In this document: piece by piece, positions 53,286-62,528 of the stretch | Layout: each line of letters opens with the position of its first letter | Position numbering within the stretch: the stretch's first letter is position 1 | Virus record (IMG/VR): IMGVR_UViG_3300005096_000071 | Coordinates: 1 to 64,000 of that record | Length of the DNA stretch: 64,000 nt | Strand: one strand, 5' to 3' | Origin: a virus | Position numbers and translations under genes: made by a program | The notes under the pieces: generated by a model | Database searches by the model: none | What the model was told of the DNA's origin: nothing | Seen by the model: the letters and a program-made list of their open reading frames with translations, nothing else

Positions 53286-55022
53286 ATGCCGGCCGTCTGG
53301 TATCCCGGCTGCAAGGTTCGGCTTCAGGTTCGGTTCGAGGACTACTTGGATCTGCCGCCGATCGCTTTGCCTCCGTTGCTCCCTGGACCCGAAGCGTTCG
53401 GCCTCGGGGCTGAGCACCCGTTCGGCACCGGCGCGTTTCTATCTTCTGGTTTTGACCTCGTGCCGCTCAAGTGCACCGTCGAACGCAACAGCTACCGTAA
53501 GGCGGACACGTGTCGGATTGAGATCCCTTTCGCTCGCCTCCCGTTCGACCCAAAGATCGTCCGCTCACTGACGGTCCAGGTATTCGGCGGCGTCTTTGAT
53601 TCGGCCGAGTACGCCGACGCCGTCGGCCCTACCGACTCGACCGGCCTGCTCCTGACAGACTCGATTCCGATCGGCCGTCCCCTCGCCGGCATGTCGCAGG
53701 AGTTATTCCGCGGTTTCGCTGACGACGTGAAGCTGGTCGCCAACAAGACCGGCGCGCGCGTGTCGATCCAGGCCCGTGACCTAACCTCGTTCCTCATCGA
53801 CAACGAGGTCCCACCGAACGCGGTGCGCGACATCCCGGGAGATGTGCCGTTGGACCTTTTAATCCAACAGATTCTGTTTGGCGACGGCATACCTAACAGC
53901 CCGCGGCGACTCGGACTTCCCGGCGTGCGCGGGCTCGTAGTGGTCAACGAAGCAACCGACCCGCTGTCGTTCGATCCCGTCACGGGTGAGGTGTTCCTAC
54001 GCCAGCCGCTCCCACCGGTGACCGACTTCAAAGGCCCGCAATGGCTCGACTCGAAGCGCTCGACAAAGAAGGGGCGCAAGATGTCGGCCGGCTCATCGCA
54101 CAAAGTAACCTACTGGGATCTGATCACGGACATCTGCGTGTCCGCGGCATTCATCTGTTACATCCGGACGCCGAAGAATCCGATCGCCCTCCCGGGCGGC
54201 GGCACCATCCTTCCGTCGGCCGAGTTGGTCATCTCCCGGCCTCGTACCTACTACGCCGGCCGAGGGCAGGTCGTCCCGAGCACGGGTAACCCGGTTCCGC
54301 AGGTCCGCAAGTACATCTACGGGGTCAACGCCAACGAGGTCTCGACGACCAAGAAGTTCGCCGGTGTGAAGACCCCGACGATCGAGGTCCGGAGTTACGA
54401 CATTGTGACGGGCAAGCAACTAATCGGCCGCTTCCCTCTAATCAAGAAAAAGAACAACCGGCCGAGCGTAACGGGCACTGCCGACCACGAGGACATCAAG
54501 GTGTTCGTCCACGACGAGTTGAACTTTGGACAGGGAACGACGACCATCATCGCTCAGAAGTTTCTGGAGGAGGCCGCGCAATCGATCTATGAGCAACTCG
54601 GTCGAGGCGAGCAAACGATCAGCGTGAAGACCGTTCACATGAGCGGAATCGCTGCGAACCTCGACGATGGCAGCGTCGCGGATAACTTTCTCCTCGAAGC
54701 GGGCGACCCCATCGAGATCGGTTTCGCCGTAGCGGAGCCCGAGGAGGGCCAGGTAAACGTGCTGACCCTGTTCGAGGGTCAGGCCATCGACGGCCGAACG
54801 CAGGCGTACATCCTGGCAGGCGTCCCGCCCGCGGCGGCAGCACTCGCCGCTGCCGCCTCGCTGTCGCCGAAAGCACAGAAGCAGTACCGGACGCAACGCG
54901 TTGTGTTCGACTGGGACAACAACACCGGGTGGAGCTTTGACATCGAGGCGATCAACTACCTCGACGTGCGCGACGCGGCGGACGACGCGGCCCTCGGGGC
55001 AGACGGGATCGAGATCGTATGA
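53286..55022 (+). CDS. baseplate hub protein (gp27 / late-control D-like)
   Basis: 578 aa, starts at the base after the previous stop. Residues 1-120 carry VRLQVRFEDYLDLPPIALPP and KCTVERNSYRKADTCRIEIP; 150-180 ELFRGFADDVKLVANKTGAR, typical of hub proteins ('f-G-v--v--------v-i-grD'). SIQARDLTSFLIDNEVPP follows. The region 260-330 and 375-460 have more beta domains. Forms the trimeric hub carrying the spike. Confidence 0.78.
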   Translation: MPAVWYPGCKVRLQVRFEDYLDLPPIALPPLLPGPEAFGLGAEHPFGTGAFLSSGFDLVPLKCTVERNSYRKADTCRIEIPFARLPFDPKIVRSLTVQVFGGVFDSAEYADAVGPTDSTGLLLTDSIPIGRPLAGMSQELFRGFADDVKLVANKTGARVSIQARDLTSFLIDNEVPPNAVRDIPGDVPLDLLIQQILFGDGIPNSPRRLGLPGVRGLVVVNEATDPLSFDPVTGEVFLRQPLPPVTDFKGPQWLDSKRSTKKGRKMSAGSSHKVTYWDLITDICVSAAFICYIRTPKNPIALPGGGTILPSAELVISRPRTYYAGRGQVVPSTGNPVPQVRKYIYGVNANEVSTTKKFAGVKTPTIEVRSYDIVTGKQLIGRFPLIKKKNNRPSVTGTADHEDIKVFVHDELNFGQGTTTIIAQKFLEEAAQSIYEQLGRGEQTISVKTVHMSGIAANLDDGSVADNFLLEAGDPIEIGFAVAEPEEGQVNVLTLFEGQAIDGRTQAYILAGVPPAAAALAAAASLSPKAQKQYRTQRVVFDWDNNTGWSFDIEAINYLDVRDAADDAALGADGIEIV

Positions 55023-55969
55023 GGCCGAAGCTGATAACCGACGGCCGGCGCATTATGTCGCCAGACCCAAACAAGATGCGCTCCGCCCTGAGCGCGCCGC
55101 CGAAGATGTCGTCATCGTTCGCGACGGTGGGGCATGTGGCCGACGAGCTGATCGGGTTGCCTGAGCCGACACCGTCGTTCGCTCGACTTGAGCAAGGCCA
55201 AGTGTTCGTCGAGGTCACGATCCAGCCGGAGGGGGATCAGGTCATCGCGCGGCTCGGCATGCCCGCGGCTGGCGTGGGCGCGGGGTGGTACATGAACCTG
55301 TCGTTCGGGTGCCGCGTGCTCCTCGAATATCCGAGAGACAACCCGACGAACGCCACGATCGTCGCGCGACTCCACGACCAGGAATGCTCATTTCCGACCG
55401 ACGTCGCCGGAGTGCAGACGGGCGCCGCCGTCGCCGTCGCCCCAAAGGTTGGCGTCCCGGCTCCGATGTGGCAGTTCATGAAGACCGCGGCGGGCGAGTT
55501 GCTCGCGATCGAGACCGGGCCGCTCGGCGACATCCTGATCCACAGCGGAGGGAGCGTCGAGATAAAGGCGGCCCCGGCCATCGGAGCGATCCATCTCAAC
55601 GGCCGCGTCGCCATGGGAGAGGGTACCTTGACCCCTCCAGTTGGCGCGACGGTCGGCCCTGCGGGCGTCACCATCCCGGGGATCCCTGCGGTGCCGTCTA
55701 TCCCGATCCCCGCCGTCCCGAACATCCCAGCGCCGCCTAAGACGATCGTCCCCTACATCGGACTGCGCGACGGCGTGGTGCGATCGAAGGATCGAATGCA
55801 GAGCCACGCGGCCGTCGATCCGGACTTCTGGCTTTGGGTCACAGCGGTGCATGCCCACCCGGTGATCCTTGCACTGCTGAGTGCGGCAGGCATCACGCCA
55901 CCGCTCGCGGTACACTCCGAGCATAGCGGGCTCGGGGGACCGGGCTCGCAGCACACCGCGAGCGACTGA
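55019..55969 (+). CDS. baseplate spike protein (gp5/gpV-like OB-fold)
   Basis: 316 aa. Residues 70-125 (GDQVIARLGMPAAGVGAGWY, NLSFGCRVLLEYPRDNPTNA) fit the OB-fold of spike proteins. PLGDILIHSGGSVEIKAAPA is an apex-type strand repeat. Then a Pro/Ile repeat (GIPAVPSIPIPAVPNIPAPP) and a C-terminal segment with LHVAAHSEHSG-like AHAHPVI and VHSEHS, His-rich, perhaps metal binding at the tip. Overlaps the hub by 4 nt. Confidence 0.75.
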   Translation: MRPKLITDGRRIMSPDPNKMRSALSAPPKMSSSFATVGHVADELIGLPEPTPSFARLEQGQVFVEVTIQPEGDQVIARLGMPAAGVGAGWYMNLSFGCRVLLEYPRDNPTNATIVARLHDQECSFPTDVAGVQTGAAVAVAPKVGVPAPMWQFMKTAAGELLAIETGPLGDILIHSGGSVEIKAAPAIGAIHLNGRVAMGEGTLTPPVGATVGPAGVTIPGIPAVPSIPIPAVPNIPAPPKTIVPYIGLRDGVVRSKDRMQSHAAVDPDFWLWVTAVHAHPVILALLSAAGITPPLAVHSEHSGLGGPGSQHTASD

Positions 55970-56406
55970 TGCCCACCAACACCGCGATCCTCGACGCAGG
56001 TACCCCCGCCCTCGGCAACCCTCCGGACCCGGCGGACCAGGACGCGCTTCAATACGGGAACGCCCTCGCCGGCGTGTGGGGCAGCGAAGCCACCCCCTCT
56101 GGCTACGGCAGCTACCTACGGGGCAGGATCCCCACGCTGTTCGGATCCCTCAACATCACGGGCAACTCGATCGAGTTGGCCCAGCCCGGTGCGGTTATCG
56201 CGGTCGTCGTCACTACGGGGGGAGACCCGGGGGCGAAGATACTCCGGCCGTTCGGCACCCCCACGACCTCCGAGGTGCTCGTGGAGTACAACAACGACGG
56301 CACCCCGACGCTAACGTTCACGGCCGCGACCCGGTGTTACGTGCACCAGATGCTGATCCCCGCCGAGTTCGTTGCCCATTTGGACGCTGAGGCGTCGCCC
56401 CCGTGA
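55969..56406 (+). CDS. baseplate-region protein, 145 aa
   Basis: ATG shares A with the previous TGA. LRGRIPTLFGSLNITGNSIE and GAVIAVVVTTGGDPGAKILR; beta-rich. Between spike and gp25-like genes in many myoviruses lie small baseplate proteins. Unknown family. Confidence 0.55.
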   Translation: MPTNTAILDAGTPALGNPPDPADQDALQYGNALAGVWGSEATPSGYGSYLRGRIPTLFGSLNITGNSIELAQPGAVIAVVVTTGGDPGAKILRPFGTPTTSEVLVEYNNDGTPTLTFTAATRCYVHQMLIPAEFVAHLDAEASPP

Positions 56407-56663
56407 GCTACCGGCCGTCCCATCGCGTCTCAAAGAGGATCAGCGCGGTGCTGCTCCGGGCGATGGAGCGCGGCGTCCTCCCCGGGGCCGGCTACCTGGA
56501 GCGGTCGGCATGCGTCGAGGTCCTCACGAGCCGGGGGCTAGCCCCCGGGCAACGTGTTGTGATGGGGCGCCTATGGTGCCGATTCGGCGCGGACGTCCCT
56601 GTCGCCTTGCTCACGCCGGGCCGCACCGAGGACGACGATATGGTCCAAGCGCTCGCCGGGTAG
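56403..56663 (+). CDS. 86-aa protein
   Basis: GTG overlap of 4 nt. MSYRPSHRVSKRISAVLLRA; basic helix then QRVVMGRLWCRFGADVPVAL. Unknown. Ends 13 nt before the next start. Confidence 0.55.
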   Translation: MSYRPSHRVSKRISAVLLRAMERGVLPGAGYLERSACVEVLTSRGLAPGQRVVMGRLWCRFGADVPVALLTPGRTEDDDMVQALAG

Positions 56664-56676
56664 TACTATGGCTGGC

Positions 56677-57834
56677 ATGGCCGCGGCTCTGATCAGGATC
56701 GACCAAGCTGCGCACCCCACTGTCCCGGTAGGTACGGCGGGCCGGGCGCGCGACGACATCTTGGTGAGCCAGACGGTGACGCTGGTCAACAACAACAACA
56801 CCGGCGTACGGAGCTGGCGGTGGGAGATCGTCGATCAGCCAGACATCGCCGCCCCGGTGGCGCTGAGCAACCCGACGGCAGCGAGCCCGACGTTTGTCCC
56901 ATCCGCAACCCCGGGGACCTACCTGATCCAGTTGACGGTGAACGAGGGCCGCACCGGAGAGAAGATCCGGACTGTCGCGGCGATCCGGGACTCGAACGGC
57001 CTACGGATCCCGGCGGCCGGAGAACAGAGTGAGGCCAACTGGGACGACGCTAGCGGGAGTCCAAACCCGCGAGGGTGGCAGCCCGAGATGCGCCTGACGC
57101 TGGAGGCCGCCTCTGCTTCCGGTCCCGCCGCTGAGTACGTGCTTGACTTCTCTACTCTCGCGAGCGAGACGTTGGCGGACGCGCAGGTGACGGCACAGAA
57201 CGGCCTGGCCTGGACGGTGCAACTGGCCGCCGCGGACGATCTTTCGTTCGTCAGCGGCATTGGGTTACGGGCGCAGATCACCGACACGAACACAACGTAC
57301 GACGGCAACAGCGCGACCTGCTCGTATCTACAGGCTTCCTTTGCGGACATCTATGCGAGGCTCTCTGCGATCGCTGGAAGCGTGATCGACGTCCGCAACC
57401 GGATCGAAATCTATCTACAGTACGCAAGTCCGCCCACAGACGACAACAACCAGATCGTCGGCATCGGAGCGCGCGGGATTAGCGGCACCCCAGCGTCATC
57501 GAGCGGGCGACTGCGTGGCTCAGGTTTCGAGCACGACGGGACCCGTCAAAACGTCGTGACATTCTCCGACACACTACGCGATCTCATGCGCACCTACGAC
57601 ACGCACGACACCGCAGGGCTTATCCTTGGGCCCGGCGTCGCGCAAAGTGTCTGGGGCATATGGGCAGGGACGCTTGACGGGACCAATTTTGATGTTGAGA
57701 TGGCGCACGCCCCCCCCCAGACGACCGAGCCGATCAAGATTCCGGACAACCTTCTGGGCATCTTTTTTCGCGGCACGGCGTCGTCGTCGTACGTATCTGA
57801 CGTCGAGAGCGTGACGATTAGGGCCTACCTATGA
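56677..57834 (+). CDS. Ig/PKD-like tail protein
   Basis: 385 aa from ATG 56677, with TACTAT 7 nt upstream; ATG 56668 overlaps that box. Residues 25-95 resemble a PKD/Ig domain (VRSWRWEIVDQPDIAAPVAL, ASPTFVPSATPGTYLIQLTV). The rest is beta-rich (IRNRIEIYLQYASPP-type strands) and could be carbohydrate-binding. Likely tail or baseplate surface protein. Confidence 0.55.
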   Translation: MAAALIRIDQAAHPTVPVGTAGRARDDILVSQTVTLVNNNNTGVRSWRWEIVDQPDIAAPVALSNPTAASPTFVPSATPGTYLIQLTVNEGRTGEKIRTVAAIRDSNGLRIPAAGEQSEANWDDASGSPNPRGWQPEMRLTLEAASASGPAAEYVLDFSTLASETLADAQVTAQNGLAWTVQLAAADDLSFVSGIGLRAQITDTNTTYDGNSATCSYLQASFADIYARLSAIAGSVIDVRNRIEIYLQYASPPTDDNNQIVGIGARGISGTPASSSGRLRGSGFEHDGTRQNVVTFSDTLRDLMRTYDTHDTAGLILGPGVAQSVWGIWAGTLDGTNFDVEMAHAPPQTTEPIKIPDNLLGIFFRGTASSSYVSDVESVTIRAYL

Positions 57835-58217
57835 ACTGCGGAGCAAGCGAGATCAATGGGCCTGGCTCTGGCTCATCGGCCGACCCGTACATCGTGTGGG
57901 TCGGCCGAAACTGGGGGATCCGCGCTCGCCTTCGCGACCGCCGGACGGGCAACAGCGAAAACCTCACCGGCTACACGGGAACGGCGACGTTGCGGCGCTC
58001 CTCGGCCGACGAGGGCGTCCCCCCTGCGACCGCGACCGTCACAGTCATCACCGCCGCCTCTGGACGCTATGAGGTCACTCTAGCCGCTGACGACCTCGTG
58101 GGCATCGCCCCAGGTCGCTATGTTATGGACGCCGTGTTCGAGAACGACGTCGATGACACCGATCGGCATTTCGCCGGGTTCTTTCACCTCCTGCTCATCC
58201 GGAGCGTGACCACATGA
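57831..58217 (+). CDS. BppU-like N-terminal-type tail protein
   Basis: 128 aa. YIVWVGRNWGIRARLRDRRTGNSENLTGYTGTATLRRS... GIAPGRYVMDAVFENDVDDT resembles the N-terminal domain of baseplate upper proteins ('g-d-tI-v-l-d--G-pvdLtG-t--a-lR'). Overlaps previous gene by 4 nt. Confidence 0.55.
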   Translation: MNCGASEINGPGSGSSADPYIVWVGRNWGIRARLRDRRTGNSENLTGYTGTATLRRSSADEGVPPATATVTVITAASGRYEVTLAADDLVGIAPGRYVMDAVFENDVDDTDRHFAGFFHLLLIRSVTT

Positions 58218-58309
58218 ACGCCGAGGTGGAAGTGGAGGCCGTCCTCGGGACTTACGTCGAGGTGGAGGCCGTGTTGGGCACCGAGGTGGAGGTGGAGGCG
58301 GTTCTGTGA
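58214..58309 (+). CDS. 31-aa protein made of three EVEVEAVLGT repeats
   Basis: MNAEVEVEAVLGTYVEVEAV then LGTEVEVEAVL. The repeat unit is (E)VEVEAVLGT; nt repeat GTGGAGGCCGT. Exact 4-nt overlaps with both neighbours support translation. Short strand-forming repeat proteins of this kind occur among phage tail genes; function unknown. Confidence 0.6.
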   Translation: MNAEVEVEAVLGTYVEVEAVLGTEVEVEAVL

Positions 58310-59190
58310 GCGTGTTCGGAGCCACGCCGTTCGGCCCAACCCCGGGCCCATTTGGAGGCCCAGGCACCATCACGCTGATTGGGATCCTCCCCGCGGGGAT
58401 CAATGAGGTGATCGCGGTGTTTGACGTCGCCCCGTTGGCTGATGATCCGGAGGGGTTCGATAGCGCGACCAATCCGAAAAACTGGACCATGGGAGCGGTG
58501 GACCCGTCGATCGTGAGCACGGCGGATCCGAGCGTGCTCTACATCCCGACCTCGGAGATCGTCCCGACCTACACACCGGACGTCGGCGAGGCGGTCCAGG
58601 ACGACGAGACCCCAGAACAGATCCATCTGTACATGGAGGGCCCCATGGAGGCGCTCGTCCGCTACCTCGTGACAGCGGAGCCGGCTCTATCGGGCGCGTC
58701 GTGCGAGACGCTTGTGGGTACAACAACCCGTGGATTCCGCGCGCCAGACCGTGGCCCCCGCCGGCGCTCGCGGCTCGTCCAGGAGGACCGGTATCGCGAT
58801 TGGGCTTTCGAGTTCTTCCCGAAGGACCCGAAGCAACCCGAGGCAACGTGGCGCCATGAAGCAAGTGGGGACATCGCGCTACACGACGGCGATGCCTCGC
58901 TAAAGAAGCGCATTCTACGCCGCATGATGACGGACCGCGGCGCGTTCTCGCATATGCCGGACTATGGGCTCCAGGTCCACATCAAACGGCTAGCCCGCAA
59001 CGGCAACATGCAGGCGATGGTCAACGACATCTCTGAGCAGGTCCGGCAGGAGCCTGACGTCCAGATGGTAGGCGTCACCGCAACCATTCAGAATGTCCCC
59101 GGCCGCCACTCCGCCGAGGTCCAGATCTTCATCCGGCGGCGGGAACGATTTGACTCTCGGTTCACGTTTGAGGTTCCGCTGGGGCCCTAG
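58306..59190 (+). CDS. gp25/W-like baseplate wedge protein
   Basis: 294 aa, GTG start. Residues 1-140 are a Pro/Gly-rich adaptor (GPTPGPFGGPGTITLIGILP). Residues 190-290 (LHDGDASLKKRILRRMMTDR, SHMPDYGLQVHIKRLARNGN, EQVRQEPDVQMVGVTATIQN, EVQIFIRRRERFDSRFTFEV) match the gp25/gpW fold: 'ik-ri---l-T-kGe---p-fG', then an amphipathic helix and strands. Longer than T4 gp25 (132 aa) because of the adaptor. Confidence 0.75.
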   Translation: MSVFGATPFGPTPGPFGGPGTITLIGILPAGINEVIAVFDVAPLADDPEGFDSATNPKNWTMGAVDPSIVSTADPSVLYIPTSEIVPTYTPDVGEAVQDDETPEQIHLYMEGPMEALVRYLVTAEPALSGASCETLVGTTTRGFRAPDRGPRRRSRLVQEDRYRDWAFEFFPKDPKQPEATWRHEASGDIALHDGDASLKKRILRRMMTDRGAFSHMPDYGLQVHIKRLARNGNMQAMVNDISEQVRQEPDVQMVGVTATIQNVPGRHSAEVQIFIRRRERFDSRFTFEVPLGP

Positions 59191-59205
59191 TGGTACACTG
59201 CGGCC

Positions 59206-60321
59206 GTGCCGGCACCCACGTACGAGGATCTGTTCGAGACCGGCGTGCGCGAGTTGTTGATCGCGCCGACCCGGTACAACCCTTTGATCGCACGCGACGA
59301 GGGTAGCGACGTCAACGTCGCACTCGCGTGGGCAGCGGCGATGGCGGATGAGTGCAGCCGGTTCCTCCAGACTGCCTTCGCTGAGACGCACCTGGGGACC
59401 GCTGCGGCGGTCTCGACGGAGTCGCTGCAGCGGTGGGCCTACGATCGTTACCGGCTCACGAAGCGGGACGAGCAGGCCGCTGTGGTGACGCTACGGCTGC
59501 AGCGCACCGACACGTCCTTCGGCTTCACGGTCGGCACCGATTCGCAATTCTCAACCCCCGCCGGGATCACGTTCCGGACGGTCAACGACGTGGTGTTCCC
59601 TGACGGGCAGGTCGGCCCGTTCGACGTGGTGGCGGTCGCGGAATCGACTGGCACCATCGGGCGCGTCGCAGCCGCCGGGATCACCGTCGTGGTGAGCCAG
59701 CTCGAAGACGCGACCCTCTCGGTCACGAACCCCGAGCCCTCGGCCGGTGGCACCGATGAGGAGACCGACGCCGAGTTCGAGAGTCGCGTCCGTGACTTTT
59801 TCCTGACCGGCCGACGCGGCACGATCACGGCCATCCGCGAAGGCGCCCGCGATACCCCCGGGGTGACGCAGGTCCAGGTCCAGGAGTTCCTCGATCCCGA
59901 GGGGGACCCGGCCTACCGCGGACAGGTGATCATCTCGGACGACTCCGGCCAGGCAAACTCAGCCCTAGCCGATCGCGTCGTCCTCAACCTCGCCGAGTTC
60001 CGCGGTATGGGGGTGCCGGCTATCGTCATCGCAGGCACCCCGCTGTTCGTCGAGGTCGTCGTGGTCGGTGTGCAGTTCGTCGCTGAGTCCAACACGACCA
60101 CGGTGATCCAGGAGGCGCGCAACGCCATCTTCGCGGCGATCAACGCGCTGGCGCCATCGCAGACGCTGGAGTCGGCGCTGATCATCGCGGCGCTCAAGTC
60201 GGTTTCGAACCTGATCGTCCCTCTTGGATCTGTCACGGCACCGGCCGGCGACCTCGTGCCCGATATTGGCCGAGTCATCCGGACCACCCTTGATCGCATC
60301 TCGATCAACGGGGTTACATGA
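59206..60321 (+). CDS. baseplate J-like protein (gp47/Mu gp47-type)
   Basis: 371 aa, GTG with TACACT 6 nt upstream. LQRWAYDRYRLTKRDEQAAV, then SFGFTVGTDSQFSTPAGITF (core 'ip-Gt-f-t--G--F-t'), ETDAEFESRVRDFFLTGRRG and TITAIREGARDTPGVTQVQV is the baseplate J signature. Second half gives the typical VVGVQFVAESNTTTVIQEAR. Forms wedge with gp25-like and the next J-like protein. Confidence 0.88.
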   Translation: MPAPTYEDLFETGVRELLIAPTRYNPLIARDEGSDVNVALAWAAAMADECSRFLQTAFAETHLGTAAAVSTESLQRWAYDRYRLTKRDEQAAVVTLRLQRTDTSFGFTVGTDSQFSTPAGITFRTVNDVVFPDGQVGPFDVVAVAESTGTIGRVAAAGITVVVSQLEDATLSVTNPEPSAGGTDEETDAEFESRVRDFFLTGRRGTITAIREGARDTPGVTQVQVQEFLDPEGDPAYRGQVIISDDSGQANSALADRVVLNLAEFRGMGVPAIVIAGTPLFVEVVVVGVQFVAESNTTTVIQEARNAIFAAINALAPSQTLESALIIAALKSVSNLIVPLGSVTAPAGDLVPDIGRVIRTTLDRISINGVT

Positions 60322-60632
60322 GCGGCGGGTACACCAGTTTCGGGCGATACTTTTGCCCGCGGTGTGTGTGTCGTCGCGAGTTCATCAGCGACGATCCGCA
60401 GCAAGCAGACGCCAACCTCGGTGAGTGCGTCGAGTGCGGCTACCAGCACGGGTACGTGTCGGATGAGATCACCGGGGAGCGCCGGCCTCGCCTCACCCCG
60501 GAGATGGTCGCAAAGGCTCGCGCCAGGTTCACCGAGGAGTGGCGGGCCACGATGGTCTCGTCCGGCGTCCGCTTGGAGGCGTTCACAGGTCAAGCGATGC
60601 CGCACCGACTACACGAGGGAGGGGAGCACTAG
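60318..60632 (+). CDS. zinc-finger-like protein inside the baseplate operon
   Basis: 104 aa. YFCPRCVCRREFISDDP and GECVECGYQHGYVSDEI: two CxxC plus His, a zinc ribbon. Then a helical C-terminus (MVAKARARFTEEWRATMVSS). Overlaps J by 4 nt and ends at the base before the next start. Uncommon in baseplate operons. Confidence 0.6.
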   Translation: MSGGYTSFGRYFCPRCVCRREFISDDPQQADANLGECVECGYQHGYVSDEITGERRPRLTPEMVAKARARFTEEWRATMVSSGVRLEAFTGQAMPHRLHEGGEH

Positions 60633-62519
60633 ATGCCGCAAGTACGCAGCGCGTTGTCGGTCGAGGACTTCATGGAGGTGTTCCGCAAGGTCACCCCGAT
60701 CGAGTACTCGCAAGCGATCGAGACTGATCCCGCCGGCTCGGTCGCCCTCATCCGTTCGATCGCCAAGATCTTCGCCGAGGTTGCGAACCGCGGGCTCTCA
60801 TCGGCCCAGAGTTGTTTCTTCATCCCCTACCAGACGCAAGCGGGCGAGCCGGCATCCTCGGCCACGTTCGCGGAGTTCACCGCTGTGGTGCAGAGGACCG
60901 AGGACAGGTTCCGTCATTTGGTAATGATCCCGGGCGCCCTGACCCTGGAGGGCTCGCAGCGCAGGATCTACCGCAACGTAGAGCTGATCGAGTGGGAGCC
61001 GTTCGACACGACCGAGCGCACCATCACGTTCCGGTGCGAGGCGATCGGCGAGGTCGGGAACCTCGACCATATCGCCGATCCAAACGGGCGGATCACGAAG
61101 CAGGACGAGACGACACCCGACACCGACGCAGTGTTCATCGCTAATCAGTCGTACGACCGCACGAGTATCAACGCGAGTATCGAGCCGGGGACCGCCGCTA
61201 TACCCCGCACCCGGCTCGTCGATTCGGGCCTGCCGGATCAGTTCGTCGCCACCGACGTTGGGCTCTACGTCCGTCTGCCGGTGGCGAACGCGAACAACAT
61301 CGGGCGAGTGATGCGGATCATCGGATACGCAGAGGCTTCGGCCCCCGAGGCTGACGGGAGGCTGCGCCGCTCGGTCGAGGTCGACGACGGCCCCCAACGC
61401 TTCCGCCTGATGTCGGCAGTCCTGGAGGACAACAGCGCGGTGTTTTTTTCGGGCCAAACCGCGGTCGCGAACGGCGACGTCGTGGGGACCGTCCAGCTAC
61501 TCCCCGACCCTTTGGGGACCGACGACGCTTTCTACGTCGGCGGTGTGTCTGGGGACGGCCCACCATCATCGGTGGTGTTCAACATCTCGGTGGCCGGCGT
61601 CGGCTCGTGGGCGCTTGCCTGGGAATACTGGGACGGAGCCGCCTGGCAGCCGCTCCCCGACCTCAACGATCGGACCGCGGCCTTCACCCTGCCGGGCGAG
61701 GCTGAGGTCTCGTGGACCGTCCCAGTGGGCTGGGCGACCAACACGATCGACGGGGTCACCGCGTACCATGCCCGGGCTCGGGTCACGAGCGTGGCGCCGA
61801 CGCTGACGACGCAGCCGCGCGCCTCATCCGGTGGGGTCTACCTACTCCACCCTGACCCGTTGACGGCTGAGGTCGGCGTGGTGACGTGGCAGGTCCTCGA
61901 CTGGCGAGACCTCGGCCTATCCCTGACCTCGATCAATGCGGCGACCGGCGGCAAGGACAACGTCCTGGGGCTCGTCGGGGAGGAGCGCGGGATGCACCAA
62001 CAGACAGACGAGACAGACGACACGTTCCGTGCGCGCATCTCGAAGCTGCCGGACACCATAAGCCCGAACGCGATCGCCCGGGCGGTCAACCGGATCCTCC
62101 AGCCGTTCGGGTTCAGGGGGCGTTCCATCGACCTCGCGGCAAACGGAGCCGGCGACCTATTCGAGGGGTTCTACTGCGACATCGACGCGTGCGACTACTA
62201 CGAGCCCGGCGACGCCTTCCCACTCAACACCACCAAGCTGATGCTTTCGCGCGGCGAGTCGAAGGGTTGGTTCTTCGTTTACGTACCATACCTTGGGTTC
62301 GGAGACTTTGGGATCGGCGTCGACGAGGGGCCGGTCTTACAACTCGACTCTGGCGAGTTCATCGGAAGTGCGGCAGACTCGGGATTCCTCGACGGCTATC
62401 CGGTTGATGGCAACGCGGCCTACCGGGCAATCCACGAGGTCCTCACGAAGATCAAGCTGTGGCGGGTGGGGTTCACCATCATCCGGGATCCAACATTGAA
62501 CGCCGCGCCATGCCCATAG
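60633..62519 (+). CDS. second baseplate wedge protein (J/gp6-like)
   Basis: 628 aa, starts on the base after the previous stop. VEDFMEVFRKVTPIEYSQAI...SAQSCFFIPYQTQAGEPASS and LVMIPGALTLEGSQRRIYRN, then TITFRCEAIGEVGNLDHIAD. The middle has a Trp-rich beta domain (SWALAWEYWDGAAWQPLPDL), often seen as a carbohydrate/baseplate insertion. C-terminal TDETDDTFRARISKLPDTIS is the J-type 'EtdeafRaRi'. Likely a peripheral wedge or fibre connector. Confidence 0.7.
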   Translation: MPQVRSALSVEDFMEVFRKVTPIEYSQAIETDPAGSVALIRSIAKIFAEVANRGLSSAQSCFFIPYQTQAGEPASSATFAEFTAVVQRTEDRFRHLVMIPGALTLEGSQRRIYRNVELIEWEPFDTTERTITFRCEAIGEVGNLDHIADPNGRITKQDETTPDTDAVFIANQSYDRTSINASIEPGTAAIPRTRLVDSGLPDQFVATDVGLYVRLPVANANNIGRVMRIIGYAEASAPEADGRLRRSVEVDDGPQRFRLMSAVLEDNSAVFFSGQTAVANGDVVGTVQLLPDPLGTDDAFYVGGVSGDGPPSSVVFNISVAGVGSWALAWEYWDGAAWQPLPDLNDRTAAFTLPGEAEVSWTVPVGWATNTIDGVTAYHARARVTSVAPTLTTQPRASSGGVYLLHPDPLTAEVGVVTWQVLDWRDLGLSLTSINAATGGKDNVLGLVGEERGMHQQTDETDDTFRARISKLPDTISPNAIARAVNRILQPFGFRGRSIDLAANGAGDLFEGFYCDIDACDYYEPGDAFPLNTTKLMLSRGESKGWFFVYVPYLGFGDFGIGVDEGPVLQLDSGEFIGSAADSGFLDGYPVDGNAAYRAIHEVLTKIKLWRVGFTIIRDPTLNAAPCP

Positions 62520-62528
62520 GAGCACACC

